Shown: positions 18,965 through 27,403 of the stretch, piece after piece | Numbering within the stretch: the first letter of the stretch is position 1 | Layout of the letters: every line of letters begins with the position of its first letter | Source: Hoeflea ulvae | GTDB taxonomy: Bacteria; Pseudomonadota; Alphaproteobacteria; Rhizobiales; Rhizobiaceae | Assembly (NCBI RefSeq): GCF_026619435.1 | Contig: NZ_JAOVZQ010000001.1 | Location: 3,665,501-3,729,500 of the forward strand | DNA: 64,000 nucleotides | Reading direction: 5' to 3' | Notes under the pieces: model-generated | Told to the model about the DNA's origin: nothing | Seen by the model: only the letters and a program-made list of their open reading frames with translations | Database searches by the model: none | Position numbers and translations under genes: made by a program

Positions 18965-19990
18965 TCACTGCCCTTCACCACCGATGTCGGCAGTGCCAAG
19001 CACCAGCCCGCCGGCCAATCCGCCCGCCAGCCGCTCCTGAACCTGCCGGAAATGCGTTGAATCAACGGCCTGGCCCGACACATCGAGCACCCTGCCCCGG
19101 ATCGAAACCGAGCCCTCGCTCAAATGCGATGCCACCGCCAGCGCTTCGCCGACTGCGGTCTGCCAATCGACGCCGGCGGGAACGCCTGTGGCAAACCGCA
19201 TGTCGTCATTCACCGTCAAATCCGGATGAGCAGCCTGGACGGCGGCGACAATGCCGCTGCGTGCGCCTGCATCGGGCGCATAACCGGTGAGATCCATGGA
19301 ACCTGCGGTGATCGATGCCGACCAGCTATATCCGTTCGTCGCAGCAGCGGGGGTGATGTCGACCGAGCCGACACGCCCGCCAGCAGGCGGAGGCGCTGCA
19401 AGCGCTTCAAGGGCAATGTCGTGATCATCGGGATTGAGCGCGTGACCCGACACCTGCAATGTGTGATCGGTGAGTTCGAGAGAGCCGGTGGAAAACCGTG
19501 TGAAGGCCGCCATTCCATAATTGACCAGATCGACCAGCCCCTCGGGCGCGCCGCGGGCCAGTTTCATCTGGTCGGTCACGGCAATACCGGGCAGCAGATT
19601 GCTCAACCCGGTGATGATGCCGGCGCGCGCGGCCTCATTGGGAACAAATCCGCTTAGCAGCACCCCGTTCGAGGTCTTTTCGGCGGTAAAGCGATAGGGT
19701 TTTTCCTCGGGCAGCAGCGTTGAATTGTCTCTGGCAACCCGTACGCCATAGACGGCCCCGGCAATCTCGAGGGCTGTGGACCGGCTTTCCTGGTCAGGTG
19801 CAAGACCGGTCAGGGTCAGATCGCGGCCCTTGAGCGACACTTGCGCCCAGGCACTGTCCTGGCGAAGTGCGGCCAGTGCCCGAGCCTTCAGATCGGCTTC
19901 AACGCCGCCGGCTTCAAACCAGATCGCCAGAGCGGTCAGACAGGCCACTGCCGCCAGTCCCGGCCATATCCAAAGTTTCAAGATGTGCAT
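18965..19990 (-). CDS. BON-domain periplasmic protein, 341 aa
   Basis: An N-terminal membrane segment (LWIWPGLAAVACLTALAIWF) anchors or exports the protein. The rest shows several repeated units with the pattern 'the residue string G-x-V/S-L-x-L-T/S-G-x-A', such as LKGRDLTLTGLAPD, GVLLSGFVPNEAARAG, SMDLTGYAPDAGARSG and SIRGRVLDVSGQA. These are BON-like (phospholipid-binding, OsmY-type) repeats also found in front of OmpA domains. Here no OmpA C-terminal domain follows. It is likely an envelope-integrity protein and the first gene of a three-gene unit with the 32-aa and HHH proteins. Confidence 0.75.
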   Translation of the reverse strand: MHILKLWIWPGLAAVACLTALAIWFEAGGVEADLKARALAALRQDSAWAQVSLKGRDLTLTGLAPDQESRSTALEIAGAVYGVRVARDNSTLLPEEKPYRFTAEKTSNGVLLSGFVPNEAARAGIITGLSNLLPGIAVTDQMKLARGAPEGLVDLVNYGMAAFTRFSTGSLELTDHTLQVSGHALNPDDHDIALEALAAPPPAGGRVGSVDITPAAATNGYSWSASITAGSMDLTGYAPDAGARSGIVAAVQAAHPDLTVNDDMRFATGVPAGVDWQTAVGEALAVASHLSEGSVSIRGRVLDVSGQAVDSTHFRQVQERLAGGLAGGLVLGTADIGGEGQ

Positions 19991-20092
19991 GAAGTCTCCG
20001 CCGCAATGAACTTGCGCGCAAACCTAACACCCTTGCTCCGGGCAGGCCAACTCAAAAGCAGGCTGCGGCTGCGGCCGGAATCACAACGAAAA

Positions 20093-20118
20093 AACCCGGC
20101 AGCCTGAGCTGCCGGGTT
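20093..20118 (-). terminator. Rho-independent terminator of porin 1
   Basis: Stem of 11 bp (AACCCGGCAGC with GCTGCCGGGTT), loop of four, followed on the minus strand by a run of T (A run at 20089-20094 on the plus strand). It lies 25 bp after the porin stop codon. A second inverted repeat, ATCAAACC-GA-GGTTTGAT at 20126-20143, begins right at the stop codon. Confidence 0.85.
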
Positions 20119-20142
20119 CTATCAGATCAAACCGAGGTTTGA

Positions 20143-21246
20143 TTAGAACGAACGCTGTACGCGGAAGAAGCCGCCGAACGCATCGCCATCGACAGTGCCG
20201 TTGTCGCGGTAAGCGACTTCAGGTGTCAGTGTCAGGCCGGGAACCAGCGTGTATGCAACGTTGCCGACGAGGCTCCATGCATCGGACTGGCCAACGGTGT
20301 TGCTTTCCTGCCACTGGCCCTGCACGTTGAGCGAGGCCTTGTCGTTGAGCTGGTAAGAACCACCGGCTGTGACAGCGAAGGTTTCTTCGGTCGAAGCGCC
20401 ATTTGCCCAGGTTGTGTAGGCCGACGAGTTTTCACCGTAGTGGACCATTGCGAAGACCGAAGCCTGATCGTTCAGGGTCAGGTTTGCACGGACCTTGGCA
20501 GACCAGCCGCCACGATTGACGAGACCGATGTCTTCGCGTGTGTCGTAGCCGAGCACTGCGCTCAGGTCGAGCATGCCAGCGGTGTAACCAACGCCTGCAA
20601 CAACATGCGGCATGTAGTCGTCGATGCCCCAGCCGGCAGTAGCCGATGCGCTGTCGTCACCCTGCTCAAGCGAGAGAGCTGCACGGAAAGCGCCGCCATT
20701 GTAGGCATAGCTGATCAGGTTGGTGTCGAACGGGCCCGGATCGTAGATGAGACCGTCGTTGATGACCGAACCGGCATAACCGGTGAAGGTTGTGAACACG
20801 GATTCGTCTTTACCGATGCGCAGGCCGCCGAGCTGGACCCAAGCGAAGTTGACGCTTGTTTCGCCGTCATTGGTGTAGCCTGTCAGAGCAGCGTTTGTAT
20901 CCCACTGGAAGCGAAGCTCAGTGTAGGTACGCAGGGTGCCCATTTCGGTTTCCGAAGCGGTCGATGTGCGGAACGAGAAGCGAGCGCGCTTGTTGTAGGT
21001 TTCGTCGCCAGTGGCCGAAGTGCGTTCGAACAGTTCGCCGGCGCCGACATCGTAACGGACATAACCGTGGATGCGCAGGCAAGTTTCTGTGCCCGGGATG
21101 TAGAAGTAGCCGGTGCCGAAAGCGTCGCAAACGCGAACATATTCAACGGGTTCTGGTTCTGCTGCAACGATAGCGTCTGCAGCGCGAGCGCCGGATACAG
21201 CAACGAGAGCTGCTGCGGAGCCGAGGAGAAGGCTCTTAATGTTCAT
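20143..21246 (-). CDS. Alphaproteobacterial porin (Omp2/RopA type), copy 1
   Basis: A 16-stranded trimeric outer-membrane porin of the Porin_2 family for diffusion of small solutes. The signal peptide is MNIKSLLLGSAAALVAVSGARA, cleaved before ADAIV. The mature N-terminus has VCDAFGTGYFYIPGTETCLR, with the two conserved cysteines of the family, then the barrel. It ends in VQRSF, an aromatic C-terminal residue needed for barrel insertion. Length is 367 residues. It is divergent from and very similar to the porin at 21973. ATG 21246 has GGAG in a hairpin loop just upstream. Confidence 0.95.
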   Translation of the reverse strand: MNIKSLLLGSAAALVAVSGARAADAIVAAEPEPVEYVRVCDAFGTGYFYIPGTETCLRIHGYVRYDVGAGELFERTSATGDETYNKRARFSFRTSTASETEMGTLRTYTELRFQWDTNAALTGYTNDGETSVNFAWVQLGGLRIGKDESVFTTFTGYAGSVINDGLIYDPGPFDTNLISYAYNGGAFRAALSLEQGDDSASATAGWGIDDYMPHVVAGVGYTAGMLDLSAVLGYDTREDIGLVNRGGWSAKVRANLTLNDQASVFAMVHYGENSSAYTTWANGASTEETFAVTAGGSYQLNDKASLNVQGQWQESNTVGQSDAWSLVGNVAYTLVPGLTLTPEVAYRDNGTVDGDAFGGFFRVQRSF

Positions 21247-21265
21247 TTCTGACCTCCAGTCAAAA
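21247..21265 (-). promoter_or_regulatory. Hairpin enclosing the ribosome binding site of porin 1
   Basis: On the minus strand, TTTTGAC-TGGAG-GTCAGAA ends directly before the ATG. The arms pair over seven positions with one G-U pair, and the GGAG part of the Shine-Dalgarno sequence sits in the five-base loop. The same structure occurs before porin 2. It may act on translation or mRNA stability; no experiment is implied by the sequence. Confidence 0.55.
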
Positions 21266-21953
21266 GTTAGTACGATTTGGGTTGTCGCTGAAGGACAGTA
21301 TTCTCTGTCCCATCCCCACAATGGAAGAAGCTAAGCAGAAATCCGCCGTGGCTTCGAGAGTGAACATACTCACCAGCGCGGCCCGCGCAACGCCGATCAC
21401 GCCGCATGAGGGGGTCACGACCTGCCTTCACATTCCCCTGTTGCACAAATGACACGAAATCCCCGGCAGCAGGCGGTTTTGTTCATCTCTTGTTAGGGAA
21501 TTGGCGGCTTTGCGGCACTTCAGACCGGATCCGGCCTGCGCGATTCCACGGCTTCCGGGCGATTTTTACCGGGATTCGACCAGAATCAATCGACGCCGGG
21601 CTTGCTGTGCGGGGAATCGTTTGCGCCCGATGCGCCGAGATTCGCCAGGCAGAAGGACCACCGAGTGATGCGGTTCTGAAAAGCGGTCCGGTTTCGCGCT
21701 GACAGCTCCCCTCCTGAACCCCTTCTGCGCCCCTCCTATATAGAGGGCAGGATGGCCGGACGTGACCCTCCCCCTCATCGATACCGACAAACAGGAGACA
21801 GGATGAAGGACGCCGGCATGAGCTGGAATCCTTGCAAACTCCGCTGCGCATCGGAACAGATGAGACAGCTGTAAAGGGCGTCGAATTACGCCATTTTCGC
21901 AATTTATTTGGAATTTCAATAACTTGATAGGCCGTCTCTTTATGCCTTTTGTC
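21266..21953. other. Intergenic region between divergent porins
   Basis: About 700 bp separate the two porin leaders and must contain both promoters. The flanks nearest the genes are alike on the two sides, reflecting the duplication. The middle has no convincing gene: the ORFs at 21406-21702 and 21483-22106 have no domain, and the second runs into the porin signal-peptide antisense. No IS element was seen. Confidence 0.5.
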
Positions 21954-21972
21954 TTCTGACTGGAGGTCAGAA
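21954..21972 (+). promoter_or_regulatory. Hairpin enclosing the ribosome binding site of porin 2
   Basis: TTCTGAC-TGGAG-GTCAGAA forms a perfect 7-bp stem and a five-base loop holding GGAG, and ends right before ATG 21973. The single difference from copy 1 (C for T in the first arm) turns a G-U pair into G-C, so pairing is kept. Confidence 0.55.
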
Positions 21973-23091
21973 ATGAACATTAAGAGCCTTCTCCTCGGCT
22001 CCGCAGCGGCCCTCGTCGCTGTATCCGGCGCTCGCGCTGCAGACGCTATCGTTGCTGCCGAGCCTGAGCCCGTTGAATACGTCCGCGTTTGCGACGCCTT
22101 CGGCACCGGCTACTTCTACATCCCAGGCACGGAAACCTGCCTGCGCATCCACGGTTATGTCCGTTACGACATCGGTGCTGGCGAACTGTTCGAACAGACA
22201 TCGGTTACCGGTGACGAGACCTACAACAAGCGCGCTCGCTTCTCGTTCCGCACATCGACCGCTTCGGAAACCGAAATGGGCACGCTGCGCACCTACACGG
22301 AAATCCGCTTCCAGTGGGACACCAACGCTGCAATTACTCAGCCAGGCTACACCAACAACAGCGAGACAAGCGTCAACTTCGCTTGGGTCCAGCTCGGCGG
22401 CCTGCGCATCGGTAAAGACGAATCCATGTTCACGACCTTCACCGGTTATGCCGGTTCGGTCATCAACGACGGCCTCATCTACGATCCGGGCCCGTTTGAC
22501 ACCAACCTGATCAGCTACACCTACAATGGCGGCGCTTTCCGTGCAGCTCTGTCGCTTGAGCAGGGTAACGACAGCTTTGCGACTGCAACCGGTGTAGCCG
22601 GTTGGGGCATCGACGACTACATGCCGCATGTTGTTGCCGGTATCGGCTACACCGCCGGTATGATCGATCTGAGCGCAGTGCTCGGCTACGACACACGCGA
22701 CGACATCGGTCTCATCAATCGTGGCGGCTGGTCGGGCAAGATCCGTGCAAACGTGACCCTGAACGATCAGGCTTCGATCTTTGCAATGCTGCACTACGGT
22801 GAAAACTCGTCGGCCTACACAACCTGGGCAAATGGCGCTTCGACCGAAGAAACCTTCGCTGTCACAGCCGGTGGTTCTTACCAGCTCAACGACAAGGCTT
22901 CGCTCAACGTGCAGGGCCAGTGGCGCGAAAGCAACACCCTCGGCGTCTCCGATGCCTGGAGCCTCGTCGGCAACGTTGCCTATGAACTGGTCCCTGGTCT
23001 GACACTGACACCTGAAGTCGCTTACCGCGACAACGGCACTGTCAATGGCGACGAATTCGGCGGCTTCTTCCGCGTCCAGCGTTCGTTCTAA
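21973..23091 (+). CDS. Alphaproteobacterial porin (Omp2/RopA type), copy 2
   Basis: A second porin of 372 residues, nearly identical to copy 1 at the signal peptide and mature N-terminus and similar throughout. Differences cluster in surface-loop regions: AAITQPGYTNNSE replaces ALTGYTNDGE, and NDSFATATGVAGW replaces DDSASATAGW. The C-terminal VQRSF is retained. Inverted porin pairs of this kind are known as omp2a/omp2b in Brucella, where they exchange sequence by gene conversion; the same may hold here. A strong terminator follows 26 bp after the stop. Confidence 0.95.
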   Translation: MNIKSLLLGSAAALVAVSGARAADAIVAAEPEPVEYVRVCDAFGTGYFYIPGTETCLRIHGYVRYDIGAGELFEQTSVTGDETYNKRARFSFRTSTASETEMGTLRTYTEIRFQWDTNAAITQPGYTNNSETSVNFAWVQLGGLRIGKDESMFTTFTGYAGSVINDGLIYDPGPFDTNLISYTYNGGAFRAALSLEQGNDSFATATGVAGWGIDDYMPHVVAGIGYTAGMIDLSAVLGYDTRDDIGLINRGGWSGKIRANVTLNDQASIFAMLHYGENSSAYTTWANGASTEETFAVTAGGSYQLNDKASLNVQGQWRESNTLGVSDAWSLVGNVAYELVPGLTLTPEVAYRDNGTVNGDEFGGFFRVQRSF

Positions 23092-23117
23092 TCAGATCTC
23101 AATCTGACTTCGAAGTC

Positions 23118-23152
23118 TCACCCGGCGGCTATGCTCGCCGGGTGATTTTTTT
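23118..23152 (+). terminator. Rho-independent terminator of porin 2
   Basis: TCACCCGGCG pairs with CGCCGGGTGA (10 bp) around an eight-base loop and is followed by seven T. It differs in sequence from the porin 1 terminator, so the duplication did not include the terminator. Confidence 0.9.
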
Positions 23153-23172
23153 GGCCTGCTTCGAAAGCATTC

Positions 23173-24309
23173 ATGACCCCCAATACAATTGGTTTTGATT
23201 TTTCTACTGAACTCAACTATGACGGGAGCATGAGCCCGGAACCACCAGACTTGGAATCAGGCACTACCTATTCGAGTGCACCCCATGCGGGCGCGAGTGA
23301 TCCACTACGCCCTTCCGAGCTCTGGCAGCAGCACGCCGGCGCGCTCTGGGAAAATGGCCGTCACAAAGACAATTGTTACGCCTTTATTCATGAAATTGAT
23401 GAGTTCATGTGGTTGCGAAAAATTGCAACCTATGATGATATGTTGATTGACAGGCTCGTGGATTATTTCCGCGGAATCGGCAACCGCAATTCAACCATCA
23501 ATCGCAAGCTTTCCGCGCTTTATCGCCTGCTCAGGAAAGCGGAGAGGAGCGGACAGATTACACGGCTTCCGACCTACCTCCGATTACGCGAACGCAACTC
23601 CCGCGTGCGGTTTTTGACCGCCGAGGAAGAGGCGAAAATGTTCGGCAGCATCGGTGCGCGCAGCGCTCATCACGAGCTTCTGTGCCGCTTTCTGGTCGAC
23701 ACCGGCGCCCGGATCGGCGAAGCGCTGGCGCTCAAATGGGGCGATATTCACAACAATACTGCGACGTTCTGGATCACCAAATCCGGCAAGAGCCGCTCTG
23801 TTCCCCTGACCAACCGCGCTGCCCAGGCGCTGGAATCGGCACGCGCCTTTGGCGGCAGCGGGCCGTTCAACCTGATTTCCTATCCGAACTTCAAATATAA
23901 CTGGAACCAGGCGCGCAAGCATAACAACTTCAAGGAAGACCCGCATATGGTGCCGCATATCCTGCGCCACACCTGTGCCTCGCGCCTTGTCCAGGCCGGG
24001 ATCGACCTTCGGCGCGTACAGACTTTTCTCGGTCACCAGACCATCCAGATGACGCTGCGTTACGCCCATCTTGCCACCAATGACCTCGACCAGTGCGCCA
24101 CCGCGCTCAACGCCGCCAATATTGTTGCGGCAAGCAAGCTGGAAGCATCCGCCCGGCCCGCGCCCCCGCCCCCGCCACAGCCGCGCACAGCGCCGAAGCC
24201 GGTGCGGCGGGCCACGTCGAAGAGCACCGCATCCGGCACCCAGAAGCCTGCCGCGTCAGGCACGCGCAAGCCGGCGTCGCCTCACCCCGATGCAATGCAT
24301 CAGCAATGA
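23173..24309 (+). CDS. Tyrosine-type site-specific recombinase/integrase
   Basis: A phage-type integrase of 378 residues. The N-terminal SAM-like core-binding domain covers about residues 50-130 (NSTINRKLSALYRLLRKAERSG). The catalytic domain shows the first Arg in DTGARIGEALAL, the beta-hairpin Lys in KSGKSRSVPL, the HxxR in HILRHTCASRLV, and His plus the nucleophile Tyr in LGHQTIQMTLRYAH. The last 60 residues are a Pro/Ala/Ser/Lys-rich tail, unusual for the family. The gene reads towards tRNA-Ser 60 bp downstream, a classic island attachment arrangement, but no other mobile genes adjoin. The start could also be 23230. Confidence 0.88.
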   Translation: MTPNTIGFDFSTELNYDGSMSPEPPDLESGTTYSSAPHAGASDPLRPSELWQQHAGALWENGRHKDNCYAFIHEIDEFMWLRKIATYDDMLIDRLVDYFRGIGNRNSTINRKLSALYRLLRKAERSGQITRLPTYLRLRERNSRVRFLTAEEEAKMFGSIGARSAHHELLCRFLVDTGARIGEALALKWGDIHNNTATFWITKSGKSRSVPLTNRAAQALESARAFGGSGPFNLISYPNFKYNWNQARKHNNFKEDPHMVPHILRHTCASRLVQAGIDLRRVQTFLGHQTIQMTLRYAHLATNDLDQCATALNAANIVAASKLEASARPAPPPPPQPRTAPKPVRRATSKSTASGTQKPAASGTRKPASPHPDAMHQQ

Positions 24310-24369
24310 TGAATTCCTGTCTGAATTGCGGTTGATTACACGGTCACGCTAGGGTATCAGACGCACACC

Positions 24370-24459
24370 GGAGAGGTGGCCGAGTGGTCGAAGGCGCTCC
24401 CCTGCTAAGGGAGTATACCAGAGATGGTATCGAGGGTTCGAATCCCTTCCTCTCCTCCA
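24370..24459 (+). tRNA. tRNA-Ser (anticodon GCT)
   Basis: Acceptor arms GGAGAGG and CCTCTCC pair over seven bases. The D arm GTGGCCGAGTGGTCGAAGGC, the anticodon stem-loop CCCCTGCTAAGGG with anticodon GCT, a long variable arm (TATACCAGAGATGGTATC) typical of tRNA-Ser, and the T arm GAGGGTTCGAATCCC are all present. CCA is encoded at 24457-24459. It reads AGC and AGT codons. Confidence 0.97.
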
Positions 24460-24827
24460 TTCCCCGCTTAAGAAATTGATTTTGTTTGCTGCATCAGGAT
24501 CCATGGCTCAACAGCCAGCCTGCAATGGCCCGTCTCGCCGGTGCCTCCGGCCGGGATGCACGCCCTCTCCCTGACGCTGCCGAGCTGGATTTGCCGGTTT
24601 CGGCCCGTGCCACGCAGCGGACCGGCCGGCCGTTATGCGTGGCCTGCCGCAGAATCAGTCGCCCGCCTGGCGAAACATCGCCGGCATCGCGCACTGGGAA
24701 GCCAAATTCCTGTGGGCAAGGCCGCCGATCGCGCCTGAAACCAGTGTTTGCTTGAGTTGCCGTCCGACAATGGGTATCTGATGGTTACCGCAGGCGGGCG
24801 CTCCGCGAGACCAAGGTACAGTGTTGC
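24460..24827 (+). other. Intergenic region after tRNA-Ser
   Basis: This 368-bp stretch holds no gene I can support. The short open frames on both strands have shadow-like composition. I looked for a direct repeat of the tRNA 3' end that would mark an attachment site and saw none within the stretch. Confidence 0.4.
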
Positions 24828-25772
24828 ATGACTCCAGATTTCCTCGTCACCCATTCCGGCGGCTTCCATGCCGACGAATTGCTGTCCAGCGTCATCCTGA
24901 CCCGGCTTTTTCCGGATGCACGCGTGGTCCGCAGCCGCGCGCCGGAGTGGATCACGCCCGGCGAGGACCGCATCATCTATGATGTCGGCGGCGCCTATGA
25001 TGCCGAAGCGCGGATCTTCGACCACCACCAGCGTGGTGCGCCGCTGCGCGACGACGGCCAGCCCTTCAGTTCCTTCGGCCTGATCTGGAAGCATTTCGGC
25101 CGAGATTATCTCACCGCCTGGGGCCTGCCGGAGGTCCATGTCGAGACCGTCCATGCGGCACTCGATGCCAGTTTCGTCCTGCCGATCGACCTGTTGGACA
25201 ATGGCGCCATGAGCCCTGCCGTTGCCGGACCGCTGGCGGTGCTGACCCTGCCGGTTCTGCTCGAAACCCTCAAGCCGGTCTTTGACGAGCCGGATCCCGA
25301 AGCGCTGGAACGCGCCTTCGGCCAGGCGCTTGCCATCGCGCGCAGCTTTTTCGAGGCCCGGGTGGCGGGAAGTGCTGCAAAGCTGCGCGCCGAGGACCTG
25401 GTGCTAGAGGCGGTCTCGGCTGCCGGCGACAGCCGGGTTCTGGAACTGCCCAGAGGCATGCCCTTCCGCCCCGCGGTGATGAAGGCCGGTGCGGATCATC
25501 TGTTGTTCGTGGTTCACCCGCGCGACAGGGACTGGTGCCTGACCGGCATCCGCCGTGCCGATGAAGGCTTCGAACAGCGCGCCGATCTGCCCGAAGCCTG
25601 GGCCGGCCTGACAAATGGCGACCTGGAGGCCGCTTGCGGTGTGCAGGGCGCCAGCTTCTGTCACAATGGCCGTTTCATCGCCGCCGCCAAGACCCGCGAA
25701 GCCGCGCTCGCCATGGCCGATCTGGCCGTCAGCGAAGCCCTCGCCGCACAGGGTCAATCCGCCGCTCGATAG
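24828..25772 (+). CDS. MYG1 family protein (UPF0160), 314 aa
   Basis: A DHH-like metal-dependent phosphoesterase family whose eukaryotic member MYG1 is a 3'-5' RNA exonuclease. The N-terminal motif THSGGFHADELLSSVIL supplies His and Asp metal ligands, followed by YDVGGAYD and FDHHQRG (about residues 65-71) with the DHH signature. Length matches the family. No operon partners are evident: the tRNA precedes it and the amidase gene converges on it. The role in bacteria is unproven. Confidence 0.88.
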   Translation: MTPDFLVTHSGGFHADELLSSVILTRLFPDARVVRSRAPEWITPGEDRIIYDVGGAYDAEARIFDHHQRGAPLRDDGQPFSSFGLIWKHFGRDYLTAWGLPEVHVETVHAALDASFVLPIDLLDNGAMSPAVAGPLAVLTLPVLLETLKPVFDEPDPEALERAFGQALAIARSFFEARVAGSAAKLRAEDLVLEAVSAAGDSRVLELPRGMPFRPAVMKAGADHLLFVVHPRDRDWCLTGIRRADEGFEQRADLPEAWAGLTNGDLEAACGVQGASFCHNGRFIAAAKTREAALAMADLAVSEALAAQGQSAAR

Positions 25773-25838
25773 GCAAGCCGCTGCTTACGCTCCGGTCGCT
25801 GATCAGCCGAAACCCGGCGAACCGGGCCCGGCAAAGGC

Positions 25839-26606
25839 CTAAAGATCGTCCAGATAGGTATTTTCACTGCGCGAGCCGGCATAGAGCGCTGGATCGATAT
25901 CGGCGGTCAGCAGTGCTTCCGTCAGTTCTGCAGCGGCCAGCACCGAGCCGTCCGGCGCGGCAATGACGGACTGCCCGGCATAGGCAAAATCGCCATCGCG
26001 GCCGCAATTGTTGGCATAGGCGATGAAGATCTGGTTCTCGAAACAACGCACCGGGATCATCTTCTCGGCGATGAACCGGCCAGAAGCCCCCATTGGCGTT
26101 GCTGTAGGCACCAGAACCATCTCGACCCCGGCCTGCGCCAGGCGGCGGACATTTTCGGGAAATTCGACGTCGTAACAGATCAGCATGCCAAGCTTGATGC
26201 CATGATGATCAAACACGCAGGTTTCGGGCTTTTCCGGCGAAAACAGACCACGCTCATAATCACCATAAAGATGCGACTTGCGATAGATCGACGGCCGGGC
26301 GACGCCATCGGTATAGACAGCTGAATTGTAGACTGCGCCATCTGCCTTCTCGGCAAAGCCTGCGACGATGGCAATGCCGGTCCGGCGGGCGATTTCGCCC
26401 AGACAGCTGACAATCTCTCCATCGGCGGGCTCGGCGAGATCGAGAATGGCCTGTCCCCCGCCATAGCTGGTCACCCCCAGTTCCGGCGTCAGCAGCAGCG
26501 TCGCACCGGCCTCAGCCGCCTCAATCGCCGCCTGTTCGATTCGCGCCAGGTTAGCGGCCGTGTCAGCGCCCGCCGTTTGCATTTGCAGCAGGGACAGGCG
26601 GATCAT
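25839..26606 (-). CDS. Carbon-nitrogen hydrolase (nitrilase superfamily), 255 aa
   Basis: An amidase-type enzyme with the Glu-Lys-Cys triad: Glu in LLLTPELGVTSYG (about residue 42), Lys in YRKSHLYGD (about 109) and Cys in LGMLICYDVEFPEN (about 143). It is the last gene of a PotABCD-type transport operon and overlaps the preceding permease by ATGA. In that context it may hydrolyse an amide or carbamoyl form of the imported amine, but the exact substrate cannot be read from the sequence. Confidence 0.88.
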   Translation of the reverse strand: MIRLSLLQMQTAGADTAANLARIEQAAIEAAEAGATLLLTPELGVTSYGGGQAILDLAEPADGEIVSCLGEIARRTGIAIVAGFAEKADGAVYNSAVYTDGVARPSIYRKSHLYGDYERGLFSPEKPETCVFDHHGIKLGMLICYDVEFPENVRRLAQAGVEMVLVPTATPMGASGRFIAEKMIPVRCFENQIFIAYANNCGRDGDFAYAGQSVIAAPDGSVLAAAELTEALLTADIDPALYAGSRSENTYLDDL

Positions 26607-27403
26607 GTCTCCTCCTTGGCATTGGCGCCGAGCAGCTTCAGCAAATCGCCATAGCGGGCGATCAGCGAATAGATCACCGCCGCCAGCACCACGAACAGCA
26701 CCGTCACCGAGGCCATTGTCGGGGTGTAGCCATATCTGAGCGCATTGAATATCTTGATCGGCAGCGTTTCCATGGTGAAGCCCACCGTCATATAGGCGAC
26801 GATATATTCATTCAGCGACAGCACGAAGGCAAAGGCATAGCCCGACACCAGATAGGGCGTGATCAGCGGCAGCACCACTGTGCGGAAGATGGTGCGGTCA
26901 TCGGCCCCCATGGTGGCTGCGGCCTCGACCAGCGAGCGGTCGATCGCGGTAAAGCCCAGCGACAGGGTGACCAGCGGCAGCGTGACGAAGAAGATCGCGT
27001 GGCTGATCACCGCCGTCCAGGGCTGACCGTAAAACCCGGTCGTAGCCCAGAAGGTGAGCAATCCCAGCGCGGTGATCACCGGCGGCAGCGTGAAGGGCGC
27101 GATGCCGAGCAACTGGAAGACATTGGCCCAGGGCGCGATTCTGCGCCACAGGAACCAGCTCAGCGGCAGCGCGATGGCCACAGCAAGTGCTGCCGACAGA
27201 ATTGCCAGCGTCAGCGAGGCAAACAGCGCATTGCGCCAGCCGGTATCGGTGAAGATATCGACATACCAACTCAGCGAGAATCCCTGGGGCGGGAAGGCCA
27301 GCGTCTGCTTGGCATTGACCGACACACCGGCTACGACGATCAGCGGCGCGGCCAGGAACAGCCCGATCAGCAGAAAATAGATCCGGCGCAATAAAACGCT
27401 CAT
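26603..27403 (-). CDS. ABC transporter permease (PotC-like), 266 aa
   Basis: Inner-membrane permease with six helices and the EAA loop EAAATMGADDRTIFRTVVLPLI (about residues 165-186), which docks on the ATPase. YAFAFVLSLNEYIVAYMTVG after it is typical of PotC in spermidine/putrescine-type importers. It overlaps the PotB-like gene by ATGA upstream and the amidase gene downstream. Confidence 0.9.
   Translation of the reverse strand: MSVLLRRIYFLLIGLFLAAPLIVVAGVSVNAKQTLAFPPQGFSLSWYVDIFTDTGWRNALFASLTLAILSAALAVAIALPLSWFLWRRIAPWANVFQLLGIAPFTLPPVITALGLLTFWATTGFYGQPWTAVISHAIFFVTLPLVTLSLGFTAIDRSLVEAAATMGADDRTIFRTVVLPLITPYLVSGYAFAFVLSLNEYIVAYMTVGFTMETLPIKIFNALRYGYTPTMASVTVLFVVLAAVIYSLIARYGDLLKLLGANAKEET

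Noticed and set aside
21483..22106. ORF in the porin intergenic region on the minus strand
   Set aside because: It runs into the antisense of the porin signal peptide and begins with the same shadow residues as the copy at the other porin; not a gene.
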